Shown: positions 15,973 to 23,624 of the stretch, one piece after another
Position numbering within the stretch: position 1 is the first letter of the stretch
How the letters are laid out: the number at the start of each line of letters is the position of its first letter
Assembly (NCBI GenBank): GCA_016718605.1
Contig: JADKCY010000011.1
Location: 62,001-126,000 of the forward strand
Source of the DNA: Lysobacterales bacterium
Lineage (GTDB): Bacteria > Pseudomonadota > Gammaproteobacteria > Xanthomonadales > Xanthomonadaceae
Length of the DNA stretch: 64,000 nucleotides
Direction of reading: 5' to 3'
Translations under genes and position numbers: made by a program
The notes under the pieces: generated by a model
Told to the model about the DNA's origin: nothing
Seen by the model: the letters and a program-made list of their open reading frames with translations, nothing else
Database searches by the model: none

Positions 15973-18171
15973 TCATCCTGCAGTGGCATTCGCTCGCGCC
16001 GTGTGCAGTTTCCGGTAGCTGTCGATCAGGCGCTGGTGGCGGTCCAGACCGTCGAACTGCAGGCTGGTCGGCGTCAGGCCGAAGAATCGCACGCGGCCTT
16101 CGACTGAGCCTATCGCGGCATCCATGCGCGCATCGCCAAACAGGCGGCGGAAGTTGGCCTCGTAGTCGGCCAGTTCCAACGCATCGTCCATTTGCACTTC
16201 CAGTACGACCTGTACGGCCTGGTAAAACAGCCTGCGCTCGACGGTGTTCTCGTTGTATTGCAGGTAGGTTCGGACCTGCTCCAGCGCTTCGCCGAACTGC
16301 GTGAGCGCGAGATTGATCAGCAGCTTCAGTTCCAGAATCGTCAACTGACCCCAGGCCGTGTTCTCGTCGAACACGATGCCGATCAGGGTGATGATGTCGG
16401 TGTAATCGTCAAGCTCACTGTCTTCAAGGCGTTCAAGCAGCGCTGCCAGCGCGGCATCATCCAAGCGGTGCAGATTCAGAATGTCGGCACGGAACGCCAG
16501 CGCCTTGTTGGTGTTGTCCCAGATCAGGTCTTCGACGGGATAGACCTCCGAGTAGCCCGGCACCAGAATGCGACAAGCCGTGGCGCCAAGCTGGTCGTAC
16601 ACCGCGCAGTAAACTTCCTTGCCCATGGCGGTCAGCAGACCGAACAGGCTGGCGGCTTCCTCGTTGTTCGAGTGTTTGCCCTGATGGGAGAAATCCCACT
16701 CGACGAACGCGTGATCGGCCTTGGCGCTGAAAAAGCGCCAAGACACCACACCGCTCGAATCGATGAAATGCTCGACGAAGTTGTTCGGCTCGGTCACTGC
16801 CGCACTTTCAAATGTGGGCGCTGGCAGATCGTTCAGACCTTCGAAACTGCGCCCCTGCAACAATTCGGTCAGGCTGCGCTCCAGTGCGACATCGAAACGC
16901 GGGTGCGCACCGAACGAGGCGAACACTCCGCCGGTACGCGGGTTCATCAGGGTGACGCACATCACCGGGAATCGGCCGCCCAGTGAGGCGTCCTTCACCA
17001 GCACCGGAAAACCCTGCGCCTCCAGCGCCTGAATGCCTTCCACCACGCTGGGGAATTTCGCCAGCACCGACGGCGGCACATCGGGCAGGGCGATTTCGCC
17101 TTCGAGGATTTCGCGCTTCACCGCGCGCTCGAAGATCTCCGACAGGCACTGCACCTGCGCTTCCGCCAGCGTGTTGCCCGCGCTCATGCCATTGCTGAGG
17201 AACAGGTTGTCGATCAGATTGGTCGGGAAATACACCACCGCGCCATCCGACTGGCGCACGAAGGGCAGCGCGCAGATGCCGCGCGCCAGATTGCCGGAAT
17301 TGGTGTCGAACAGGTGCGAGCCACGCAACTCGCCATCGGCGTTGTAGATCTGCAGGCAATGTGCGTCCAGCAGTCCTTTCGGCAAGGCATCCTTGCGCCC
17401 CGGCTTGAACCAGCGCTCGTCGGGGTAATGCACGAAGGCGGCGTTGGCGAATTCGTCGCCCCAGAACTGATCGTTGTAGAAGTGGTTGCAGTTGATGCGC
17501 TCGATGAACTCGCCCAACGCCGAGGCCAGCGCGCTTTCCTTGCTCGATCCTTTGCCATTGGTGAAGCACATCGGCGAGTGCGCATCGCGGATGTTCAGCG
17601 ACCACACATTCGGAACGATGTTGCGCCAGGACGCAATCTCGATCTTTATGCCCAAACTCGCCAGCACAGCCGTCATGTTGGCGATGGTCTGTTCGAGCGG
17701 GAGATCCTTGCCTGCAATGCACGTGCGTGTAGCCGAATTTGCAGATGGCACCAGCAAGGCCTGCGCATCGGCATCCAGACTTTCCACCGCGTCGACCACA
17801 AACACCGGCCCAGTCTGAATTGCCTTTTTCACCGTGCAGCGGTCGATCGAACGCAGGATACCCTCGCGATCCTTATCCGAGATGTCGGCAGGCAACTCGA
17901 CCTGGATCTTGATCGTCTGCTGGTAGCGATTTTCCGGATCGACGATGTTGTTCTGTGACAGGCGGATATGTTCGGTCGGAATCGCCCGCGCATCGCAGTA
18001 CAACTTCACGAAGTACGCTGCACACAAGGCCGAGGAGGCCAGAAAATAATCAAACGGCCCCGGTGCCGAACCATCGCCCTTGTAGCGGATCGGCTGGTCG
18101 GCAATGACCGTGAAATCATCGAAACGCGCTTCGAGACGCAGCCTGTCGAGAAACTTGACCTTGATTTCCAT
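15973..18171 (-). CDS. OsmC-YcaO fusion protein
   Basis: A 732-residue protein. Residues 1 to about 135 form an OsmC-like domain (MEIKVKFLDRLRLEARFDDF; GPFDYFLASSALCAAYFVKLYC). From about 155 the sequence follows E. coli YcaO: ASWRNIVPNVWSLNIRD, CFTNGKGSSKESALASALGEF, FVHYPDERWF and AGNTLAEAQVQCLSEIFERA. The C-terminal 150 residues are helical, TPR-like. YcaO proteins activate backbone amides with ATP; the E. coli protein affects RimO-dependent methylthiolation of ribosomal protein S12. Start is at ATG 18171, because upstream sequence runs into an IS remnant. No RiPP precursor lies adjacent, so a housekeeping role is more likely than natural-product synthesis. Confidence 0.88.
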   Translation of the reverse strand: MEIKVKFLDRLRLEARFDDFTVIADQPIRYKGDGSAPGPFDYFLASSALCAAYFVKLYCDARAIPTEHIRLSQNNIVDPENRYQQTIKIQVELPADISDKDREGILRSIDRCTVKKAIQTGPVFVVDAVESLDADAQALLVPSANSATRTCIAGKDLPLEQTIANMTAVLASLGIKIEIASWRNIVPNVWSLNIRDAHSPMCFTNGKGSSKESALASALGEFIERINCNHFYNDQFWGDEFANAAFVHYPDERWFKPGRKDALPKGLLDAHCLQIYNADGELRGSHLFDTNSGNLARGICALPFVRQSDGAVVYFPTNLIDNLFLSNGMSAGNTLAEAQVQCLSEIFERAVKREILEGEIALPDVPPSVLAKFPSVVEGIQALEAQGFPVLVKDASLGGRFPVMCVTLMNPRTGGVFASFGAHPRFDVALERSLTELLQGRSFEGLNDLPAPTFESAAVTEPNNFVEHFIDSSGVVSWRFFSAKADHAFVEWDFSHQGKHSNNEEAASLFGLLTAMGKEVYCAVYDQLGATACRILVPGYSEVYPVEDLIWDNTNKALAFRADILNLHRLDDAALAALLERLEDSELDDYTDIITLIGIVFDENTAWGQLTILELKLLINLALTQFGEALEQVRTYLQYNENTVERRLFYQAVQVVLEVQMDDALELADYEANFRRLFGDARMDAAIGSVEGRVRFFGLTPTSLQFDGLDRHQRLIDSYRKLHTARANATAG

Positions 18172-18280
18172 GCGAGAGCAAACCGCGTCGACAACGAGAA
18201 GGGCGCCATTGTCCGGGTTTTCAACGGCGGCGTGACCGTCCAAGGTCTGGGGGCGTTCATTCCCGCGGCGGAAAAGAGTC

Positions 18281-18895
18281 AACACCGGACAATGCGGCGT
18301 GGTAACGCTGATTCAGCGCTTCGGCAGCGCGCTGAACCTGAATGTTCACTTCCACATGCTGTGGCTCGACGGCGTGTACGAGAAAACCACCGAGCCACCG
18401 CAACGCAAGCCGCGACTGCGCTGCGTCCGCGCACCGAGTTCAGCGCAGTTGACCCACCTGGCAGGGTACGCCCACCGGGTTTGCCGGCACCTGGTGCGCC
18501 GCGGCTGCCTCGAAGGCGAGGACGGTTCCGTGTTCCTGTCAGACAGTGTGGCAGGCGACGACGGCATGGACGGGCTGCGGATGAACGCCATCACCTACTG
18601 CATCGCCACCTGCCCGCACGTCGGGCGCAACGTCGTCACGCTGCAAACCCTGCCCGGCAATGCCAGTCCGCTGGAGGGCGAGGCCGGTATGGTTGGCGGC
18701 TTCTCGCTGCATGCCGGCGTGGCCGCCGAGGCGCACGAAAGGGAGAAGTTGGGAAAGCGGTGTCGCTCCATCACGCGTCCGGCGATCAGCGAGAAGCGAC
18801 TGTCGATCTCGCCGCAGGGCAGGGTGCGCTACCAGCTCAAGACACTGTGAAGAACGGCACGACTTATGTTGACTTCGATCCAGTGGAATTCAACG
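18281..18895 (+). pseudogene. IS91-family transposase remnant (truncated and frameshifted)
   Basis: The translation VVTLIQRFGSALNLNVHFHM, followed by GFSLHAGVAAEAHEREKL, RSITRPAISEKRLSISPQGR and VRYQLKT, matches the central part of IS91-type transposases. The N-terminal zinc-binding region is missing. At about 18846 the frame breaks with a stop, and the continuing text VKNGTTYVDFDPVEF is one frame off. After that similarity fades. This is a decayed fragment, not a functional element; no terminal ori/ter ends were identified. Confidence 0.8.
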
Positions 18896-19048
18896 CCACG
18901 CTGCCGGTGCGCGTGCAAGGACTGTCCGCCAAGGCCTGGGCCTTTGCCGCCAGCACCGAACACGCCTTTGTCCAGACGCGGGTCCAGCCAAGCCAAACGC
19001 GATGCCGTACCTGTTCCCGGCGATGTCGGGGGTTGGGTCCGCCGGCGT

Positions 19049-19079
19049 TTGACTTGAAATGATACAGATCGGTCTATAT
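19049..19079 (+). promoter_or_regulatory. Promoter with overlapping TetR-type operator
   Basis: A TTGACT -35 box at 19049-19054 and TCTATA at 19073-19078 are 18 bp apart. Inside lies the inverted repeat ATACAGA-TCGG-TCTATAT (19062-19079, one mismatch), resembling operators of TetR regulators that bind GACCGATCGGTC-like sites. Repression of its own TetR gene downstream is inferred. Confidence 0.55.
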
Positions 19080-19110
19080 CATCCACCGCAATTTCATCGC
19101 CGGAGTGATC

Positions 19111-19668
19111 ATGAGCAAGGTTCGCGAGCGCATCCTGGATGTCGCCACCGATCTGTTCTATCGGGAGGGGATTCAGGCGGTCGGCGTGGACACCATCATC
19201 GGCACCGCGGAAGTCGCCCGCATGAGCTTCTATCGGCACTTTCGGTCGAAGGAAGGTCTGGCGTTGGCGGTCCTGGAGCGGCGCGACGAACGACTCTGCG
19301 CCTGGTTCGAGCAGGAGGTCGAGCGCTTGGCGCCCGATGTCAAGCTGCGGCCGCTGGCAGTGTTCGACGCCCTGGCGATGCGCCTGGCCAACCCCGACTA
19401 CCGCGGTTGTGCCTTCCTCAACACCATCGCCGAGACGCCGCCGCCCAGCCACGCGCTGCATCGCGCTGCGGCTGCGCACAAGCGTCGCTTCGAGGCCTAC
19501 TTCGCTCGCTTGTTGCGCGCGGGCGGGCTGGACGAAAGCGTGTCCGGCGATCTCATGCTGCTGTTCGATGGGGCTGTGGTCACCGCGGTTCGCGAAGGCA
19601 ACCCGACCCCCGCCGCGCGGGCAAAACGCATGGCGGCACGGGTGCTCGGCATCGCGCCAGCAAACTAA
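19111..19668 (+). CDS. TetR/AcrR-family transcriptional regulator
   Basis: A 185-residue repressor. The helix-turn-helix at about 5-50 reads RERILDVATDLFYREGIQAV, then TIIGTAEVARMSFYRHFRSKEGL, typical of TetR. The rest is a helical ligand-binding domain with CAFLNTIAETPPPSHALHRA, as in TetR proteins of the type adjacent to small transport or membrane proteins. A GGAG ribosome site precedes ATG 19111. The inverted repeat at 19062-19079 is probably its operator. The next gene, a DUF418 membrane protein, begins 26 bp downstream and is its likely target. Confidence 0.88.
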   Translation: MSKVRERILDVATDLFYREGIQAVGVDTIIGTAEVARMSFYRHFRSKEGLALAVLERRDERLCAWFEQEVERLAPDVKLRPLAVFDALAMRLANPDYRGCAFLNTIAETPPPSHALHRAAAAHKRRFEAYFARLLRAGGLDESVSGDLMLLFDGAVVTAVREGNPTPAARAKRMAARVLGIAPAN

Positions 19669-19694
19669 GTCAGTCTCTTTCAGAGAGAGTAGTG

Positions 19695-20924
19695 ATGTCT
19701 GCTCAAGTTGTGTCGCAAGACCCGGTCGCTGTCGGCGAACGGTTATTGCAACTGGATGTACTGCGCGGTCTGGCCTTGTTCGGCGTGCTGCTGGTCAATA
19801 TTGGTTACTTCTGCGGTGCCGATTTGGCGCAGGAGGCCGGGGTCGCCTATCCGCTGGGACACTTCGGTGGCGTGGCCGGCGATCTCGTTCGGGTGCTATT
19901 GGAAAACAAGGCGGCGGCGCTGCTGTCGATCCTGTTCGGTGCCGGCCTCGCTATCCAGGCCGAGCGTGCGTCGGGCAAGGGTCAGTCGCGCTGGCCGTTT
20001 GCGCTGCGTCGCAGCGCGGTGCTGGCCCTGCTGGGCAGCGTGCACACGTTCTTGCTCTGGAACGTCGACATCCTGCTGGACTACGCACTGATCAGCTTGA
20101 TGGTTCTGCCCTTCCTGCGGCTGTCGGCTGGCCGGGTGCTGTGGGCGATCCCGGTGGTGCTGATCGCCTCGGCGGTGATTGCCATGCCGATGCTGGCGCT
20201 CGCAACGGATTTGCCGCCGGCGCAAATCTACGCCCTGGGTCTGCAGCACTATGGGCAGGGCGGGTGGCTCGACTCCCTGCAATACCGATGGTGGGAAACG
20301 TTGCATGTGATCGGTCCGATGCGTATCGCCAATCGTTTCGCCATCCTGGCGCCGTTCTTCATCGTCGGCGTGGCGGCCTGGAAGGGCGGATGGCTTTCGG
20401 CGCCGGACGCGCATCGGCGCCGACTGCGGCAGGTCTTCGTGCTCTGCTTCAGCTTCGGACTGGTGGCCAACGCGGTGCCGCAGGACGCGCTGCATGCCTG
20501 GGTGAATCAGCTTGCACTGCAGCCGCTGCGGGTGTTGATCAAGGCGACCTTTTTCTTCGCCAAGTTCGCGCTGACCCTGGGCTATGCGGCCGGCATCCTG
20601 TTGCTGCTTCAGCGATCGCGCTGGCGCGTGTGGCTGGGTGTGTTCGCGCCGCTCGGTCGCATGGCGCTGACTCAGTACCTGCTGCAGTCGCTGGTCTGCA
20701 CCTGGATCTTCTACGGCTTCGGCTTGGGCCAGTACGGCCGGATGCCGCTCGACTTGACGCTGGCGCTGGGCGTGCTGCTGTTCGCCCTGCAGGTGATCAG
20801 CAGCCGCTGGTGGCTGGCGCGCTTCAGCATCGGCCCGGTGGAGTGGCTGTGGCGGCGATTGAGCTACGGCGGCATCCGTTCACCGACACCAAGGCAAGGA
20901 CAGCCACATTCCAGCCTGTCCTAG
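19695..20924 (+). CDS. DUF418-domain membrane protein
   Basis: A 409-residue polytopic membrane protein. It opens with RLLQLDVLRGLALFGVLLVN, the conserved start of the DUF418/YeiB-like family, and ends with the DUF418 signature around RFSIGPVEWLWRRLSYG. About eight to ten hydrophobic segments are visible. Family function is unknown; members look like acyltransferase-3-type membrane proteins. An AGAGAG ribosome site is suggested just upstream of ATG 19695. Co-transcription with the TetR gene is likely. Confidence 0.85.
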   Translation: MSAQVVSQDPVAVGERLLQLDVLRGLALFGVLLVNIGYFCGADLAQEAGVAYPLGHFGGVAGDLVRVLLENKAAALLSILFGAGLAIQAERASGKGQSRWPFALRRSAVLALLGSVHTFLLWNVDILLDYALISLMVLPFLRLSAGRVLWAIPVVLIASAVIAMPMLALATDLPPAQIYALGLQHYGQGGWLDSLQYRWWETLHVIGPMRIANRFAILAPFFIVGVAAWKGGWLSAPDAHRRRLRQVFVLCFSFGLVANAVPQDALHAWVNQLALQPLRVLIKATFFFAKFALTLGYAAGILLLLQRSRWRVWLGVFAPLGRMALTQYLLQSLVCTWIFYGFGLGQYGRMPLDLTLALGVLLFALQVISSRWWLARFSIGPVEWLWRRLSYGGIRSPTPRQGQPHSSLS

Positions 20925-21318
20925 CATGCTCACATCACTACCGACAAATTCTTCAGCACACAGTGACATTGTCGGTAGCGGGCGGGATGCGACCCGGTCA
21001 CGTTGCTCCCGAAGGTCGAGCTGGCCACGACCACTGAGTCGCTCGGCGCGCGCGACGGCCCTGGCGCTTTGGGTCGTTTCCTCGTCTGGAACAATCTTCG
21101 GGACCGCTGGCAGCGCGCCGCCGTCCCCGCGGAAACGAGCGACGATGTGTAGGCCGTGCGCGAGCGCGATCGCAAGCTGCGCGGCATGGTCAGACGGCGC
21201 GACTGTTGGGTCGAAACGGGAGCAATGGGGCAGCGCCATTGTCGGTGTTTTGTGTCATTCATTCCGGTGAAAAGGGCTGCATGGCTTGTACGGCGCCTTG
21301 CTGCTGCAGAGCCACTAG
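20925..21318. other. Gene-poor stretch with a 10-bp inverted repeat
   Basis: No recognisable protein is coded here. CTACCGACAA at 20938-20947 pairs with TTGTCGGTAG at 20969-20978, a possible hairpin downstream of the DUF418 gene. The ten bases cattgtcggt recur at 20967-20976 and 21237-21246. Open frames on the minus strand (for example 20880-21239) have no family features. It could be relic mobile DNA, but nothing proves it. Confidence 0.4.
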
Positions 21319-21327
21319 GTGCCGGCG

Positions 21328-21936
21328 ATGGGCCCGATGCGTGTGGCGCAGACCGGCTCGCCGAGGTCCTGCTCGATCAGCAACCGGTTGCAGGGCTTGC
21401 TCGCGGTCGCCCAGTCGAGTTCCGCGCCATCCTTCGCCCAGGCCGCAGGGTTGATCCTCCGCCAGGCGGCACCCTGCGAAGGCGACATGCCCCGGCTCTG
21501 GCGCGAAGCAGGAATACTGGATAGGGTCCGGATCACCAACGGTCCAGTACGCGTGATCGCGCCGACCCGGCAGATCGCGGCGGGCGTGCCAACTGATGCA
21601 TGCGTGGAGTGGTGGCTCGCGCTGGAAGATCGGTTCCGGTTGCGCGGCGAAGCCATCTCGTTTCTCGGGGCGCTCGGGACCATGGTCGCGCGAATGAAGA
21701 ACGATCCGGCGGCGCCGGTGAACGGACCGTTTTCGGCGGATTTCTGTCTCGAGTACCTGGATGGCGACGATGGCGCGCCGATTCGCTGCACAAGGGCGCA
21801 GGCCGATGTGTCCCGCGCGCTCTGCGAGTTCGAGGGCAAGAACCGCTCAGCAGAAGACGTGATGACGCGCGCCGAGCGCAAGAGCTCGAAGCCCATCGAC
21901 GTGTTCAAGGCGCATCCCGAGCCCAAGCGAGCCTAG
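21328..21936 (+). CDS. Hypothetical protein, orphan in accessory stretch
   Basis: A 202-residue frame; the ATG at 21328 was taken, with GTG 21319 directly after a stop and ATG 21334 as alternatives. No good ribosome site is visible. The second half looks protein-like (WWLALEDRFRLRGEAISFLG; NGPFSADFCLEYLDGDDGAP) and ends in a charged tail (TRAERKSSKPIDVF). No membrane segment, signal peptide or family motif was recognised. A long Ser-rich frame on the opposite strand appears to be its shadow. Its place between an IS remnant and a tRNA gene fits acquired DNA. Confidence 0.4.
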   Translation: MGPMRVAQTGSPRSCSISNRLQGLLAVAQSSSAPSFAQAAGLILRQAAPCEGDMPRLWREAGILDRVRITNGPVRVIAPTRQIAAGVPTDACVEWWLALEDRFRLRGEAISFLGALGTMVARMKNDPAAPVNGPFSADFCLEYLDGDDGAPIRCTRAQADVSRALCEFEGKNRSAEDVMTRAERKSSKPIDVFKAHPEPKRA

Positions 21937-22248
21937 GAGGCACTGGTCGTTACCAACCAGAAGGAAGGCTTGTACCGCATGCCATGTGCGGCGGGGTGAT
22001 CGCCGCCCCTCGGTTCTCTCACCCCGATTGCTGCTCCAATCATCGACTCCGACCGCTCTCTGCGACAACTGCGTAACTTCGTGCCACGGCAGGAGTTTTG
22101 CCGGTGCCAGTTGGCGCCGGTTGGTGAGGGCAAGTGTAGAAGAGAAAGGAAAAGGGAGGCGAACCGGGCCGGCTTCGGGCGCAGTACCCGGCGCGCGTGG
22201 CACCGGCAGAAACGCGCGAAATCCCGCGACGACACGGGATTCCGGTCA
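21937..22248. other. Non-coding or decayed stretch before the tRNA-Ala terminator
   Basis: No supported gene is present. Open frames on the minus strand run into the tRNA gene and look like shadows. Short palindromic GC runs are visible, for example around tgatcgccgcc, but no integrase fragment or copy of the tRNA 3' end was found. Confidence 0.35.
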
Positions 22249-22275
22249 ATAAAAAACCGGCCTTGCGGGCCGGTT
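22249..22275 (-). terminator. Rho-independent terminator of tRNA-Ala(CGC)
   Basis: AACCGGCC (22255-22262) pairs with GGCCGGTT (22268-22275) around a five-base loop. On the minus strand the hairpin is followed by a run of six T. It lies 13 bases beyond the CCA end of the tRNA. Confidence 0.85.
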
Positions 22276-22288
22276 CTTGTTGATACAT

Positions 22289-22364
22289 TGGTGGAGCGGA
22301 GGAGGATCGAACTCCCGACCTCTGCATTGCGAACGCAGCGCTCTCCCAGCTGAGCTACCGCCCC
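22289..22364 (-). tRNA. tRNA-Ala (anticodon CGC)
   Basis: A 76-nt cloverleaf with encoded CCA. The acceptor stem GGGGCGG pairs with CCGCTCC, the D arm reads GCTCAGCTGGGAGAGC, and the anticodon stem CTGCG/TGCAG encloses loop TTCGCAA, giving anticodon CGC (alanine GCG codons). The T arm contains GTTCGATCC. A promoter and terminator flank it. Confidence 0.93.
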
Positions 22365-22373
22365 ATGCGGTGA

Positions 22374-22402
22374 ATGATAGCGGGCGCGCAGGGGTGTGCC
22401 AA
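22374..22402 (-). promoter_or_regulatory. Sigma-70 promoter of tRNA-Ala(CGC)
   Basis: On the minus strand TTGGCA (22402-22397) and TATCAT (22379-22374) are 17 bp apart, ending nine bases before the tRNA. The spacing is consensus. The boxes lie just downstream of the rnd stop codon. Confidence 0.6.
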
Positions 22403-22407
22403 GTTGT

Positions 22408-23499
22408 TCAGTAATCCGCTGACTTGGGAAGGATCGCGCCGAACGGGGTGGCGAGGTGTTGACGGCGCCAGCCGTTCAACGTGGCAGACCACCGCTTTTC
22501 CAGAATCAGCGTTTCCAGATGGCGTCGCGAGCACAGCGCGGTTTCTTCGATGCCGAGTCGCTTGGCCTGTTCCGCGACAGCCGTCTGCAGCCGTTTGAGC
22601 GTTTGCTTTTCGTCCTGTTCCAGGGCGCGTGCCAGAGGGATATCCTGATCTTCGGCCGTTAACGGACGCGACAGGACGTGCCACAACGTGTCTCGGTGCC
22701 TGCGTGGCGATTTGGGATAGGTGTCGAGGCGACGGCGGAACTCTGCCGCATCCTCGGGCGGCGTTTCACAAAGCTGCACAGCCAGTGGCGCATCGAGAAT
22801 CCAGTTCTTTGGCCGGTTGTCGCGCTCGGCGATCTGGTCGCGCCATAGCAACAGTTGGCGCAGCCGCGCTTGGGCGGCTGGAATCAGGTTTTGCGCGGCT
22901 TTCACTGCCAGGTGAGGTTGTGTGTCGGTGCTGTTGTCGGCCGCCCCGTCGAGTAGGCGTTGACAGTCTTCGGCATGCCAGTGCTCGCGTCCGAGCTCCC
23001 GTAGCTTTGCCTGCAGTGCTTCGAAGGGGGCTTGCAGGTAGCGCACGTCGTCGGCGGCGTACTTCAATTGCGCTTCGCTGAGCGGCCGTTGCAGCCAGTC
23101 GGAGCGTGTTTCGCCCTTTTCCAGGGTCACGCCTGTGAAGTGCAAGACGAGCTTCTGGAAGCTCAAGCCAGCGTCCATGCCGCACAAGGCAGCGGCCATC
23201 TGGGTGTCGAATAGACGATTTGGCAAGGTGCCGAGGGCGTGTTGAAAGGCCTGCAGATCCTCGCTGGCGCTGTGCATCACCTTGAGTGACGGATTGCGTA
23301 GGAATGCGACCATCGCTGGGTCTAGACCCAGTGCGGGTGCATCGAGCAGAAATACGTGTTGAGCTGCGCCAACTTGCACTAAGGCGAGCTCCGGGTAGTA
23401 GGTGCGTTCGCGCACGAACTCGGTGTCGACCATCACCGCGGTTGTCACGTCGAACTGCCGAAGGCGCTGACTTGCCTCACGATCAGAGAGCCAATCCAT
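22408..23499 (-). CDS. rnd: Ribonuclease D
   Basis: A 363-residue 3'-5' exoribonuclease with DEDD chemistry: VMVDTEFVRERTYYPELAL (Asp and Glu of Exo I), VMHSASEDLQAF (Exo II Asp), and YAADDVRYL (Exo III with Asp and Tyr). An HRDC domain follows at about 210-290. RNase D trims 3' ends of tRNA precursors in the cytoplasm. It sits directly upstream of tRNA-Ala in the same direction. Length is normal. Confidence 0.95.
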   Translation of the reverse strand: MDWLSDREASQRLRQFDVTTAVMVDTEFVRERTYYPELALVQVGAAQHVFLLDAPALGLDPAMVAFLRNPSLKVMHSASEDLQAFQHALGTLPNRLFDTQMAAALCGMDAGLSFQKLVLHFTGVTLEKGETRSDWLQRPLSEAQLKYAADDVRYLQAPFEALQAKLRELGREHWHAEDCQRLLDGAADNSTDTQPHLAVKAAQNLIPAAQARLRQLLLWRDQIAERDNRPKNWILDAPLAVQLCETPPEDAAEFRRRLDTYPKSPRRHRDTLWHVLSRPLTAEDQDIPLARALEQDEKQTLKRLQTAVAEQAKRLGIEETALCSRRHLETLILEKRWSATLNGWRRQHLATPFGAILPKSADY

Positions 23500-23624
23500 G
23501 TGCTTTGATCCCGTCGGTTGCGTTAAGAGGTGACAATAGCCTACTTTCGGCGTTTGGCCGTTGGCAGACGTTCAGGGATGAACTCTGCTTTCCACTTACT
23601 TCCGCAGGGCGGGGAGGAGGAGTT

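Noticed and set aside
15973..18171. YcaO-type gene as part of a thiazole/oxazole RiPP cluster
   Set aside because: No precursor peptide, dehydrogenase or transporter is adjacent, and the sequence follows housekeeping YcaO.
22289..22364. tRNA-Ala as an attachment site of an island
   Set aside because: No second copy of the tRNA 3' end and no integrase gene were found in the window.
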